DNA of 64,000 bases from Syngnathus acus (GCF_901709675.1 NC_051088.1:682001-746000), one strand, 5' to 3'. Shown: positions 12,440 through 22,139, counted from the stretch's first letter. Notes: generated by a model not told the origin, from the sequence alone. Numbers and translations are program-made.

Positions 12440-13312
12440 CTACGCTTCTTCACCATTCTGGGTCTTACGTATGAATTTCCAAGCCTCCGCCGGCGTCTTG
12501 AAAGCAAAAGTCTTTCCATCTTGGGTCACCAGTAGCTTTGCCGGGTGTATTATTCCATGTCTTAGTCCCAATTTGCGCAACTCTTCTCGGACAGGATCAA
12601 ACAGTTTGCGTTGCTGGTGTACCTCAGCGGCAAGATCAGGGTAGAAGCGTATTTGTTGCCCCTCGTAGTGAATGTTCCCTTTTGCTCTCGCCGCAGTAAC
12701 TGTAGCCATCTTATCCCGACAGTTAAGGAATTTCATGATCAGAACACGGGGCAGTTCGTTGTTATCTCGTCTCGGGCCAATCCTGTGGGCTCTCTCGATG
12801 ATAAAGGGAGTAGCATAAATTCCACGACCAAATGTCTCCGGTAGCCATTTTTCCAAAAACTTACAGGGGTCTCGCCCTTCAGATCCTTCTGGCAGAAATG
12901 CGAGTCTTAAGTTGTTGCGCCTGGATCGCGATTCCAAGTCCAGCATTTTTTCTTCGAGCACTTTCTGTTTCGCTTCCATAGTACATGTCTTAGCCCGCAG
13001 GATCTCCACTTCGTCTTCCGCGTTAGAAATGCGGGTTTCGGCTTCGTTCACTCTTTTGACACAATCCTTTATCTCCTCACGGATATTGTCCAAGTCTGTT
13101 TTGATAGTAGTGACGATATCAAGGATTTTATCCACCTTACTGTCCTGAGTTTTCCCCTCCGCACCTGTAGCCCCAGCTAGCTGCGCAGTGTTGCTGCCGT
13201 CGCTAGCCTTAGCTTTCACCTGGTCACGGAGAGTGTAGTCCATTAGCTTGGTTTGTTTCGCCTTTTCGTTGGCATCCTGCGGAGTTTTCATTGCTTTTGG
13301 AGGCATATTCAA
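12440..13312 (-). CDS. L1 ORF1 RNA-binding protein, intact (290 aa)
   Basis: The intact frame runs from ATG (13310-13312) to the stop at 12440. It has a basic, low-complexity N terminus (residues 1-50), a coiled coil (about 60-145, many Glu/Lys with heptads around ILDIVTTIKTDLDNIREEI), an RRM-like part starting at LESRSRRNNLRLAFLPEG (about 140-155) with ERAHRIGPRR and PRVLIMKFLNCRDK, and a C-terminal domain (FYPDLAAEVHQQRKLFDPV). This is the classical plan of vertebrate L1 ORF1p, a trimeric RNA chaperone that coats its own transcript. An upstream in-frame ATG lies two codons before MPPK, so the true start could be either. Confidence 0.9.
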   Translation of the reverse strand: MNMPPKAMKTPQDANEKAKQTKLMDYTLRDQVKAKASDGSNTAQLAGATGAEGKTQDSKVDKILDIVTTIKTDLDNIREEIKDCVKRVNEAETRISNAEDEVEILRAKTCTMEAKQKVLEEKMLDLESRSRRNNLRLAFLPEGSEGRDPCKFLEKWLPETFGRGIYATPFIIERAHRIGPRRDNNELPRVLIMKFLNCRDKMATVTAARAKGNIHYEGQQIRFYPDLAAEVHQQRKLFDPVREELRKLGLRHGIIHPAKLLVTQDGKTFAFKTPAEAWKFIRKTQNGEEA

Positions 13313-13494
13313 GAGTTAGGAGTGGTAATGAATCACACTATGCAGCTAAGGAAAAAAATTTTGTATCAGAAATTAGCACAAATAGCGGAGCGGCGAAAAA
13401 ACACGTCTTTTCACATGGCCGCCATAACCGGAACTCCTAAATTTCATTTTACATGTGACAATGACAATAAAGATCTATTCTATTCTATTCTATT

Positions 13495-13634
13495 ATATTT
13501 GACAACTTCTCATTGCAAATCAAACATTCTGGCAATCCTTCAGCATTGGCAATGAAAGCAAATAGTTGAGTCCATTCTTTCTTAAAGCCTCTGTTCTCAT
13601 TAGCAATCTTTCTCTTTTTGCCTTTTGAATCCAT
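13495..13634 (-). pseudogene. hAT transposase N terminus with first half of BED finger
   Basis: The minus-strand ATG at 13632-13634 starts MDSKGKKRKIANENRGFKK, followed by the aromatic and cysteine positions of a BED finger (WTQLFAFIANAEGLPECLIC, then NEKLSN). The paired histidines (HFQLKH) are at about 1890, across the inserted LINE A. This confirms that LINE A entered the transposase gene. The hAT end with GACCCCTG follows to 13911. Confidence 0.85.
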
Positions 13635-13919
13635 GGCCCGTCACTCACACACCTATTTGTTTACAACTCGCCTGTACTGTGTCGCTTGCTATGACGCAAT
13701 TTTGTGCCATTCTGAAATTCTGTATTTTTAATATATTTACAACTACATACATTTTCTATAGCATAAGAATGTTTGTGTCATGATTACCATCTAAAAACCA
13801 TATTTAAAAAAAAAAAAAAAAAAAACGAAAAAAAACCCAACATCTTTTTCCATTTTCACGTATTTTTGCAAGAGCTCCAGGGAGCCGCTAGGGGTGTGCT
13901 AAAGACCCCTGGAGTAGGT

Positions 13920-14222
13920 CAAAAGCCTTCGTGAGATCGATGAAGGCAATAAACAGTGGCATCTGTTGTTCTTGGCACTTCTCCTGAAGCTGGCGGAGTG
14001 AGAAAATCATATCCACTGTTGAGCGACCGGCTCTGAAGCCACACTGGGACTGAGGAAAGACACGAGAGGCGAGAATTTGCAGACGTGCAAGAGTAACACG
14101 AGCGAATGCCTTCCCAATGATGCTAAGGAGGGAGATGCCATGATAGTTGTTGTAGTCGCTACAGTGTCCCTTATTCTTGTACAGGTTGATGATATTAGTT
14201 GGATTGTGTTTGTTATGTCTTC
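13920..14222 (-). pseudogene. RTE-type reverse transcriptase, fingers/palm part
   Basis: The minus strand reads an RT fingers segment (YHGISLLSIIGKAFARV, SQCGFRAGRSTVDMIFSLRQ, MPLFIAFIDLTKAF) that joins directly to the fragment at 76-718 once the hAT is removed. The join falls right after the TKAFD catalytic box. The 3' boundary is set where Tc1-like sequence begins; a 50-bp hairpin (ccatattatt...aataatatgg) lies at 14231-14283 between the two. Confidence 0.75.
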
Positions 14223-14289
14223 ATTTGTGATAGCCATATTATTATTTTGTTCTGACTTGTCTGACCAAAAGAATAATATGGTTGATGAT

Positions 14290-14961
14290 ATGTTTTCATC
14301 ACGCATGTCCTGGGTAATGTGCCCCTGTTCCCAGCAGTGACACAAAAGACCAACATGTACTGTGGAATACTGAAGCAGAGCACGATCCCCTCCCTCTGTA
14401 AACTGGGCCACGTATTCCAACACGATAACGACCCCAAACACACCTCCAAGACGACCACTGCCTTCCTAAAGAAGCTGAGGGTGAAGGTGATGGACTGGCC
14501 AAGCATGTCCCCAGACCTAAACCCTATTGAACATCTGTGGGGCTCCTCAAACGGAAGGTGGAGGAGCGCAAGGTCTCCCGCATCCACCAGCTCCGTGATG
14601 TCATCATGGAAGAGTGGAAGAGGATTCCAGCGGCGACCTGTGAAGCTCTGGTGAACTCCATGCGTAAAAGCGTTACGGCGGTGCTGGAAAATAATGGTGG
14701 CGACACAAAATATTTTAAATATATTTGGGTAAAATTTTGACATTTTCAGTTGGGGTGTCCCCTCTTTTGTTGCCAGCATTTTACACATTCATTGTTGTAT
14801 TTTGAGTTACTTTGAAGTAACCATACATTTACTTTGCTATCCAAGCTCTACTGTGACTACTTAACATTGTCTCCAAGTGTCATTTCTTCAGTGTTGTCCA
14901 ATGACAAGATATAATTAAAATATTGCGGAAATGAGAGGGGTGTACTCACTTTTGTGAGATA

Positions 14962-14964
<3 letters not shown>
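14290..14964 (+). mobile_element. Tc1-like transposon, 3' half only
   Basis: It encodes the C-terminal half of a Tc1 transposase in two frames: [34 protein letters not shown] and [19 protein letters not shown]. The second catalytic Asp (QHDNDPKH) and the Glu of the [10 protein letters not shown] box are present; the first Asp region is missing. A frameshift falls right after HLWG (about 14545). The 3' inverted repeat ends in CTTTTGTGAGATACTG at 14964, followed by TA and a long TA repeat. The 5' half and left terminal repeat are gone. Confidence 0.85.

Positions 14965-15022
<58 letters not shown>
14965..15022. repeat. (TA)n microsatellite
   Basis: About 28 uninterrupted TA units lie between the Tc1 end and the next TA-flanked element. 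Since Tc1/mariner and pogo elements insert at TA, such a run is a ready target. Confidence 0.95.
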
Positions 15023-15028
<6 letters not shown>

Positions 15029-15888
15029 CCGTTTTTTTCCGTGTATAATGCGCAAAATTTAACTAATTTATTGTCCTAAAATCTGGGGTGCGCATTATAC
15101 ATGGGTAAAAATGTTTTTTAAATTTTCTTTTTTAAAATTTTTATTTATTTTTTATTTTTTTTAAGAAAATCATGGTACAACAAAACCAACAACAGGACTG
15201 ACCGACAATAGTGTGTTTGTACTGTGCTCTGGTCATTTCGTCAAAGAAGGGATAATAGTCCTCTTCTCTTCTTGACTGACAATGAATGTGATAGTTTAAT
15301 ACAATCAGCAAATAACAAAATGCGTATTACAGGTAATATTTTATTTCACAACACTTTGCCTTGTTCCTTTCGTCTCTGCTTGTTCACTTCAAACACGCTC
15401 CATACGAACGCAATGCTCTCGTATCAGACGCTTGCTCGATCACCTGCTCGTTTGCTGTCACAATGTACCCTACACAAATCCGAAACATTTGTTGCGGCTC
15501 CGAGTCACGACGAGGGGCAAGTTTTGGTTTCCAAGGGTGTTTTTATTCCTCTTCAACGTCTCTCCCATACAGAGCCGCCTTTTTCACATGTCCGCACGTC
15601 ACTTTCCTCTCTTTTCATCTGATCGCGGTGGTGCCTTTATGGGCAGTCGGAGAAATCAATGCCAACAAAAAAAAATACATCCAGCCTAGTTAAGACCATA
15701 CCAAAGACTATAAAAATGGGACCCACTGCCTCCCTGCGTGTGTGACGATCATTGGGACTTAAAAAAAAATAAAAAAATAAAAAATTGGGTGCGTATTATA
15801 CATGGGTACAGGCTTTTTTCCAGCATCAACATGCCATTTTTAGGGTGCGTATTATACATGGGGGCGCATTATACACGGAAAAAAACGG
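15029..15888. mobile_element. TA-flanked non-autonomous element, copy 1
   Basis: The left end is CCGTTTTTTTCCGTGTATAA and the right end is its inverse, with TA on both sides (15027-15028 and 15889-15890). A subterminal GGGTGCGCATTATACATGGG motif repeats near each end. The interior (about 15200-15720) has short open frames but none resembling a transposase. It is homologous to the element at 46649-47911, and the interiors differ by block deletions. Pogo/Tc1-type mobilisation is inferred from TA flanks and terminal pattern. Confidence 0.8.
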
Positions 15889-15897
15889 TATATACAT

Positions 15898-16777
15898 TAG
15901 GGGTATAACGATTATTCGATACACATCGATTAATCGATATAATGCTCTACGATTTGTTGGCATCGATGCTAAACGTAAACATCGATCTATATCGGCCGTT
16001 TTTGACCTCGGATATTAGACGCGACTTTATTTTGAAATCCAGTTCATTGTTGCTTGCTTCCTCTTTCCGGGAGCAGTGCGCGGCGTGTTGTGTTGTGAGC
16101 AGAGCAGGCACATGAAAGGGGAGCCGACAACTACGCGGCTCCTGGGCTGGTGCTATGACTAGTGTCCAAGAAGACGAGGAAATTCGCTCCCCTTTGAGTA
16201 GACACCGTGTAATGTTAAAATTCTATATAAAGAGTTATAAATTAAGTTATTTTTGTTTTATAGAAGAGTTAAATAACAACATACATATTTTATTTATGTA
16301 TAGTTCTCTGGTATTGCAAGAGAATGTTTTTTTTTTTGCATTTGGATTAGAACATATGGTCAAGGTGTAATGTTTACTACATTCATTATAAAGAACTTAT
16401 TTTTGTTTTGTAATTAAATAGTTCAGTAATGCACTTTAAAGTTAATGGTATTACAAAAAAAGAAAGAATATTCATTTTCTTTACTTACTTATATGAGAAA
16501 AAATATAGGAATTTGATCAAGTTCAGTGTTAAAATAAGCACTTTGTATACTACAATACTCTTGTAATTTCCTAAATAAAGAGTTTGCAGTACCTTGTTGA
16601 TTTTGCGTATGAATTGTTATAAATCAGGATATTGTTCTATATCGATCGTAGAGCACTATATCGTGATGTATCGTGAATGAATCACAGCAGGCTTTAAGAT
16701 ATCGGCAAATATCGTATCGTGATTCTTTGTATCGATATGATATCGTATCGTGACAAAACCCGCGATTTACACCCCTA
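15898..16777. mobile_element. hAT-type MITE rich in ATCGAT motifs
   Basis: The ends are TAGGGGTATAACGA and CGCGATTTACACCCCTA. A perfect 8-bp duplication, atatacat (15890-15897 and 16778-16785), supports the hAT class. Subterminal regions are packed with ATCGAT/TATCG words on both sides (about 15920-16000 and 16630-16750), likely transposase binding sites. The interior is AT-rich with no transposase reading frame. One short frame starts MTSVQEDEEIRSPLS at 16155, which I do not recognise. Confidence 0.8.
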
Positions 16778-16800
16778 ATATACATATATATATATACACA

Positions 16801-18353
16801 CAAACCGGATTCGGTTGAAGTTGGGAAATTGTGTAAAATGTAAATAAAACCAAAATACAACGATTTGAAAATCCTTCTCAACCCCTATTCAATTGAATAC
16901 ACTACAAAGAGAACATATTTAATGTTCAAACTGATAAACTTAATTGTTTTTTGGCAAATAATAATTAACTTCGAATTTCATGGCTGCAACACTTCCAGTA
17001 GAAGTTGGGAAAGGTGGCAAGAAATACAGAGAAAGCTGAGAAAAGCTCATCAAACACCTATTTGGAACATCCCACATGTGATCAGGCTAATTGGGTACCA
17101 TGATTGGGTATAAAAGGAGCCTCCCCAAACATGCTCAGTCATTTACAAGCAAGGTTCACCACTTAGTCCACAACTGCGTGAGAAAATAGTTGAACAGTTT
17201 AAGAACAACATTTCTCAAAGCAAAATTGCAAGGAATTTAGGGTTTTCAACATCTATGGTCCATGATATCAAAAGGTTCAGAGAATCTGGTGAAATCACTG
17301 CACGTAAGCGCCACAGCCGGAAACCTAGACTGAATGACCGTGACCTTCGATCCCTCAGACGGCACTGCCTTAAAAACCGACATGAGTGTGTAAAGGATAT
17401 CACCAAATGGGCTCATGAAAACTTCAGAAAACCACTGTCAGCAAATACAGTTCATCACTACATCAGTAAATGCGGGTTAAAACTCTACCATGCAAAGCAA
17501 AAGCCGTTTATGAACAACATCCAGCAACGCCGCCGGGTTCTCTGGGCCCGAGCTCATGTAAAATGGACTGATGCACAATAAAAAAGTGTTTTGTGGTCTG
17601 ATGAGTCCACTTTTCAAGTTGTTTTTGGAAACACTGGAGGAAGCGGACCATCCGGACTGTTATCAACGCAAAGTTCAAAAGCCAACATCTGTGATGGTAT
17701 GGGGGTGCATTAGTTCCCATTGCATAGGTGACTTACATTTCTGTAAAGGCAAAATAAATGCTGAAAAGTACATACAGATTTTGGAGCAACATATGCTGCC
17801 GTCCAAGCGACGTCTTTTTCATGGCCGCTGCTTATTTCAGCAAGATAATGCCAAGCCACATTCTGCACGTGTTACCACAGCGTGGCTTCGAAGTAAAAGA
17901 GTCCAGGTTCTCCCCTGGCCCGCTTGCAGTCCAGACCTGTCTCCCATTGAAAATGTGTGGCGCATTATGAAGCGTAAAATACGACAGGGAAGACCCCGGA
18001 CTGTTGAACAACTGAAGCGGTTCATCAAGCAAGAATGGGAAAGAATTTCACATGAGAAGCTAAGAGAATTCGTCTCCTCGCTTCCAAAACGTTTGAGTGT
18101 TATTAAAAGGAAAGGTGATGTAACGAAGTGGTAAACATGCCCTTTCCCAACTTCTACTGCACGTGTTGCAGCCATGAAATTCTAAGTTAATTATTATTTG
18201 AAAAATAAAATAAAGTTTATGAGTTTGAGCATTAAATATGTTGTCTTTGTAGTGTATTCAATTGAATATAGGTTGAAAAGGATTTTCAAATCATTGTATT
18301 TTGTTTTTATTTACATTTTACACAATTTCCCAACTTCAACCGAATCCGGTTTG
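16801..18353 (+). mobile_element. Tc1-like transposon family a, copy 1
   Basis: The terminal inverted repeats begin CAAACCGGATTCGGTTGAAG at 16801 and end in the inverse at 18353. A TA follows on the right; the left TA is mutated to CA. The repeats extend over about 100 bp (AATTGTGTAAAATGTAAATAAAA...). A second copy in opposite orientation is at 53921-55898. The length of 1553 bp is normal for fish Tc1. Confidence 0.92.
17140..18134 (+). pseudogene. Tc1 family a transposase, frameshifted
   Basis: In order: helix-turn-helix DNA-binding region (LREKIVEQFKNNISQSKIA, then MVHDIKRFRESGEITARKRH), a GRPR-like linker, and the DDE domain with VLWSDESTFQVVFGN, LFQQDNAKPHSARVTTAWLR and WPACSPDLSPIENVWRIMKR. 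The catalytic triad D, D, E is therefore present. A stop TAA occurs at 17579, and a deletion of about 25 bp near 17635, relative to the second copy, shifts the frame. The last 187 codons are open to the natural end at 18134. The transposase cuts and pastes the element at TA sites. Confidence 0.88.
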
Positions 18354-18359
18354 TATATA

Positions 18360-19934
18360 CAGGACTGTCTCAGAAAATTAGAATATTGTGATAAAGTTCT
18401 TTATTTTCTGTCATGCAATTAAAAAAACAAAAATGTCATACATTCTGGATTCATTACAACCCAACTGAAATATTGCAAACCTTTCATTATTTTAATATTG
18501 CTGATTATGGCATACAGCTTAAGAAAACTCAAATATCCTATCTCAAAATATTAGAATATCATGAAAAAGTAAACTAGTAGGGTACTCAACTAATCACTTG
18601 AATGGTCTAATTAACTCGAAACACCTGCAAGGGTTTCCTGAGCCTTGAAAAACAGAGCTTGGTTCAGTAAACTAAATCACAAGTATGGGGAAGACTGCTG
18701 ATCTGACTGCTGTCCAGAGAACCATCATTGACACTCTCCATCAGGAGGGTAAGACACAAAAATACATTTCTCAAAGAGCAAGCTGTTCACAGAGTGCAGT
18801 TTCAAAGCACATCCACAAAAAGTCTGTTGCAAGGGGGAAATGTGGCAGGAAACGCTGCACAACCAAGAGAGATGACCGCAGCATTGTGAAGAAGAGTCGC
18901 TTCCAGAATTTGGGGGAGCCTCAAAGACAGTGGACTGAAGCTGGAGTCCAGGTATCAAAAGCCACTGTTCACAGACGTGTCCGGGAAATGGGCTACAATA
19001 GCCTTATTCCCATGGTCAAGCCACTTCTGAACTCAAGACAACGGAAGAAGCGTCTGACTTGGGCTATGGAAAAGAAGCACTGGACAGTTGCAGAGTGGTC
19101 CAAAGTCCTCTTTTCAGACGAAAGCAAGTTTTGTATTTCATTTGGAAGTCAAGGCGCCAGAGTCTGGAGAAAGGCAGGAGAGAAGCAAAATCCAAGTTGC
19201 TTGAAATCCAGTGTGAAGTTCCCACAGTCAGCGATGGTTTGGGGAGCAATGTCAGCTGCTGGTGTTGGTCCACTGTGTTTCATAAAGTCCAGAGTAAATG
19301 CAGATTTTAGAGCACTACATGCTTCCATCTGCTGAAAAGCACTATGGAGATGATGATTTCATTTTCCAGCAAGATCTGGCACCTGCCCACAGTGCCAAAA
19401 CCACCAGTAAATGGTGTACTGACCTTGACATTACTGTCCTCGATTGGCCTGCCAATTCCTCTGACCTGAACCCCAGAGAGAATATGTGGGGTATTGTGAG
19501 GAAGAAGCTGAAAGACACCAGACCCAACTATGCAAATGAGCTAAAGGCTGCTATTGAAGCATCCTGGGCATCCATAAGACCTCAGCAATGCCACAGGCTT
19601 ATCGCCTCCATGCCACGCCGCATTGATGCAGTAATCCGTGCAAAAGGATTCCCAACCAAGTACTGAGTGCATTAATGGACATTTTCAAATGTTTAATTTT
19701 GTTTTGCTGTTTTAAATCCTTTTTACTTGGTCTGAGGAAATATTCAAATTTTTTTAGATTTTTGAGTTTTCGTAAGCTGTAAGCCATACTCAGCAATATT
19801 AAAATAATAAAAGGTTTGCAATATTTCAGTTGATTTGTACTGAATCCAGAATGTATGACATTTTTGTTTTTTTAATTGCATTACAGAAAATAAAGAACTT
19901 TATCACAATATTCAAATCTTCTGAGACAGTCCTG
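18360..19934 (+). mobile_element. Tc1-like transposon family b, nearly complete
   Basis: The inverted repeats are about 200 bp long. They start CAGGACTGTCTCAGAAAATT at 18360 and end in the inverse, GACAGTCCTG, at 19934. TA precedes the left end; on the right it is TG. It lies 6 bp from the end of the Tc1 family a copy. The long inverted repeats contain matching blocks around ATTGCAAACCTTT and its inverse. Confidence 0.92.
18685..19666 (+). pseudogene. Tc1 family b transposase, single frameshift
   Basis: The first frame (18685-19335) starts MGKTADLTAVQRTIIDTLHQ, contains the paired helix-turn-helix (SQRASCSQSAVSKHIHKKS), KATVHRRVREMGYNS and the first catalytic Asp in LFSDESKFCISFGSQG. The second frame (19298-19666) gives MLPSAEKHYGDDDFIFQQDL, with the second Asp, and SSDLNPRENMWGIVRKKL, with the Glu. 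One small indel near 19303, within NADFRALHAS, separates them. The C terminus ends normally in IRAKGFPTKY. With one repair-type difference this would be full length, about 330 aa. Confidence 0.92.
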
Positions 19935-19986
19935 TGTGTGTGTGTGTGTATATATACATATATTTATATATATATATTATGTATAT

Positions 19987-20054
19987 ACACTACCGTTCAA
20001 AAGTTTGGGGTCACAAAATTGTTTGGGTGACCCCAAACTTTTGAACGGTAGTGT
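19987..20054. repeat. 68-bp palindromic element, copy 1
   Basis: Two 28-bp arms (ACACTACCGTTCAAAAGTTT...) are perfectly complementary around a 12-bp centre, aaaattgtttgg. The arm resembles the terminal repeat of a fish Tc1-type family. It would form a very stable hairpin. See the mirrored copy at 20221. Confidence 0.9.
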
Positions 20055-20220
20055 ATATATTTATTTAGATAATTATTTATAGATTATATATATAATCTTC
20101 TGTGTAATAAATCTTATAATATATATGTATACTTATATTCATAGATTACATATAATCTTATACAAATATAAGATATAATTTATAATATTTAATTCATAAT
20201 ATTTTATTATAATAATATTT

Positions 20221-20288
20221 ACACTACCGTTCAAAAGTTTGGGGTCACCCAAACAATTTTGTGACCCCAAACTTTTGAACGGTAGTGT
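20221..20288. repeat. 68-bp palindromic element, copy 2 (mirrored)
   Basis: It has the same 28-bp arms, but the 12-bp centre is ccaaacaatttt, the exact reverse complement of the first copy's centre. The 166-bp AT-rich spacer between the copies holds no gene. The rest up to itpr3 exon A at 20520 is ordinary intron with (TA)-rich stretches. Confidence 0.9.
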
Positions 20289-20519
20289 ATATGTATATAT
20301 ACATATATATACATAAATATATATATATATAAATATATAAAGTAATCAGCGTAAATTACGTCTCTTTGCGCCATAACGTTAATGCGCATCAACATTCATC
20401 TGTCTGATGAAGCATGTGGACGGACGGTTATTCCAATTGTTTCAGAAACCTGAATGCTGGATGTTAACCCAAATATTGATTGCATGTAAACATACTCAAT
20501 GTGTTATGTTTGTTCACAG

Positions 20520-20603
20520 CTGGCCCGACACAACAAGGTGTTGCAGAACCTTCTGAAACCTCCAAAGAAGAGCAAAGAGGGCGAGGAAGGCATCTCCTCC
20601 ATG
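20520..20603 (+). CDS. itpr3: itpr3 exon A (inositol trisphosphate receptor type 3)
   Basis: The exon is 28 codons, phase 0 at both sides. The acceptor is ...TTGTTCACAG and the donor is GTCAAT (weak but GT). It reads LARHNKVLQNLLKPPKKSK then EGEEGISSM, matching the conserved LQLSRHNKxLQxLLKP and GISSM segments of IP3 receptors. The receptor is a tetrameric Ca2+ release channel of the ER membrane, opened by IP3 and Ca2+. This exon lies in the regulatory part shortly before the channel domain. Upstream exons are outside the window, more than 20.5 kb away. Confidence 0.9.
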
Positions 20604-20684
20604 GTCAATTTAACTAATCCTTACATACCGTCAACATTGATCGCCTTTGTTTAATGATTGATTGTTGTTGGGTTTTTTTGCCAG

Positions 20685-20795
20685 TTAAACTTGAACAATC
20701 GTCCGCTGTCGCAAATGTTGAAGTCATCAATACCAACTGCTGTTTTGGAACAAGACCCGCTGGAGTATTATGACATGCTCACTGCTCAAATAGAG
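20685..20795 (+). CDS. itpr3: itpr3 exon B
   Basis: The exon is 37 codons, phase 0 at both sides. The acceptor is TTTTTTTGCCAG and the donor is GTACTA. It reads LNLNNRPLSQMLKSS, then an acidic stretch ending DPLEYYDMLTAQIE, which continues directly from GISSM of exon A. The NNRxLSQMLKSS core favours type 3 over types 1 and 2. The intron to exon A is only 81 bp, whereas the next intron is 7.7 kb and satellite-rich. Confidence 0.92.
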
Positions 20796-20944
20796 GTACT
20801 AATGTATACATAGTATTACTGAGGCTAGATTTTTAAGCGTGATGTTGCGGGTTATGGAGTCATCTATGACCAAGGTGTGAGACCCAAGACCAAGGAGGAT
20901 TGGAACGGCTGTCTTTATAGGCTGTCATTGTTATTCCTGTCCTT

Positions 20945-21646
20945 TATTATTAGTGTGAAGGTGAAGACCTTCACACTATTGTTATTCCTGTCCTTTATTA
21001 TTAGCGTGAAGGTGAAGACCTTCACACTATTGTTATTCCTGTCCTTTATTATTGTGTGAAGGTGAAGACCTTCACACATTGTTATTCTACTTTATTATTG
21101 TGTGAAGGTGAAGGCCTTCACACATTGTTATTATACTTTATTATGTGAAGGCGAAGGCCTTCACACTGTTGTTATTCCTGTCCTTTATTATTAGTGTGAA
21201 GGTGAAGACCTTCACACTATTGTTATTGCTGTCCTTTATTCGTGTGAAGGTGAAGACCTTCACACTATTGTTATTGCTGTCCTTTATTAGTGTAAAGGTG
21301 AAGACCTTCACACTATTATTATTCCTGTCCTTTATTAGTGTGAAGGTGAAGACCTTCACACTATTGTTATTCCTGACCTTTATTATTATTATTATTAGTG
21401 TGAAGGTGAAGACCTTCACAATATTGTTATTCCTGTCCTTTATTATTATTATTATTTGTGTGAAGGTGAAGACCTTCACACAATTGTTATTCCTGTCCTT
21501 TATTAGTGTGAAGGTGAAGACCTTCACACTATTGTTATTCCTGTCCTTTATTATTATTATTATTAGTGTGAAGGTGAAGACCTTCACACTATTTTTAGTC
21601 CTGTCCTTTATTATTAGTGTGAAGGTGAAGACCTTCACACTATTGT
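20945..21646. repeat. Palindrome array, 14 copies of GTGTGAAGG...CCTTCACAC
   Basis: About 14 units are seen, each made of a 24-26 bp palindrome (AGTGTGAAGGTGAAGACC then TTCACACT) plus a spacer ATTGTTATTCCTGTCCTTTA with a variable number of ATT triplets. Unit length is about 44-60 bp, varying mostly by threes. Because of this, open frames run through the array on both strands; they are not genes. Some units have the variant core GGCGAAGGCC. Further copies are at 22140-22440 and 25790-25975. Confidence 0.95.
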
Positions 21647-22139
21647 GAAGACTCGGGAGAGCCGAGTGCGTAAGTCTCTCCCTGCCCGTACATAGCCTCT
21701 CTAACAGCAAGCCCTATGTAGTGCCTCCACGCGGCGACACATGGTAACTGGGTACAACTCGGACCCAGGCTAAACTACTAGGGACTCGGAGGAGGTTTGG
21801 CCCCTAGACGTGCGGCACGCAGGCCCACCGGTGTGTGGACACGCCCTGGTGCCCACGAACCAGCCCCCAACTATGGGTTAAATAGTACCACTGCCCAGTG
21901 GGCTCCTCGGGAGAAGAATGGGCTAAGGGAGTCAACCCCTACAGAAAAATCAATTTCCCCTCGGGTTGGTGTCAGGAAGGGCATCCGGCTGTAAAACGTT
22001 TTGCTCCAAACATTTTCTCAGTATAGGACTCTCAACCACAAGATGGCCATGGACCGTCCCCGGTGGAAGAAAGCCATATTGAGAATCCAGTCCAACCCAG
22101 CGGCGCCTGGAAAGCGGACTTTAAACCGATGATGATGTT
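21647..22139 (+). mobile_element. LINE/SINE 3' end fragment inserted in palindrome array
   Basis: This GC-richer block of about 490 bp interrupts the array between CACACTATTG and TTATTCCTGTCC. It contains GGTGTCAGGAAGGGCATCCG, a sequence common near the 3' ends of teleost RTE-like LINEs and their SINEs, and it ends in a short (GAT)n tail, CGATGATGATG. No coding frame is recognisable. Class assignment is from memory of this motif and is tentative. Confidence 0.6.

Larger units (their letters stand above)
6788..13437 (-). mobile_element. L1 retrotransposon, nearly full length
   Basis: On the minus strand the order is a 125-bp 5' UTR (13313-13437), ORF1 (12440-13312), a 441-bp spacer, ORF2 (7060-11998, interrupted), a 3' UTR and a poly(A) tail (17 T on the plus strand at 6788-6804). 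The duplication taaatttc flanks it (6780-6787 and 13438-13445). It sits in the 3' UTR of LINE A. Without the 1130-bp insertion at 9561-10690 the element is about 5.5 kb. ORF1 is intact, and both halves of ORF2 are open, so this copy was probably young when the hAT-type insertion broke it. Confidence 0.9.
1962..13494 (+). mobile_element. Rex1/L2-like LINE (LINE A), split by Rex3 and L1
   Basis: The element starts near AAGATGGCGGCGCACGC and ends with a terminal (TTCTA)n-type tail, ATAAAGATCTATTC..., at about 13494. Its own sequence is 1962-4575, 6366-6787 and 13446-13494. The remainder is the Rex3 insertion and the L1 insertion, both with target duplications. It was inserted into the hAT transposase gene between the two halves of the BED finger. 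I did not find a convincing target duplication for LINE A itself. The FSSAFNT box matches the Rex1-type RT motif at protein level. Assignment within the Jockey superfamily (Rex1, L2 or CR1) is uncertain. Confidence 0.75.
727..13911 (-). mobile_element. hAT transposon, expanded to 13.2 kb by nested insertions
   Basis: The ends are CAGGGGTC at 727 and GACCCCTG at 13911. They are flanked by gactaggt (719-726) and gagtaggt (13912-13919), an 8-bp target duplication with one mismatch, as expected for hAT. Sequence belonging to the hAT itself is 727 to about 1961 and about 13495 to 13911, together roughly 1.65 kb. The rest is a LINE inserted into the BED zinc-finger coding region, which itself carries Rex3 and L1. 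The transposase reads on the minus strand and resembles the ZBED/GTF2IRD2-like hAT group. It is inserted in an RTE LINE copy. Confidence 0.8.

Noticed and set aside
14007-14788. Minus-strand frames of 144 and 191 codons
   Set aside because: Antisense to the Tc1 transposase half and to the RTE fragment; composition does not resemble a protein family.
1-20519. A second host gene or further itpr3 exons upstream of exon A
   Set aside because: All coding-like sequence there is transposon-derived; no segment matches the IP3 receptor part expected before LARHNK.
20945-21646. CRISPR-like look: palindromic repeats at regular spacing
   Set aside because: Spacers are nearly identical, the host is a vertebrate and no cas genes exist. 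It is a satellite.
21141-21710. Open frames of 167 and 189 codons on opposite strands
   Set aside because: They come from the palindrome array whose units differ by multiples of three; the products are simple repeats of VKVKTFTLLLFLSF and its counterpart.
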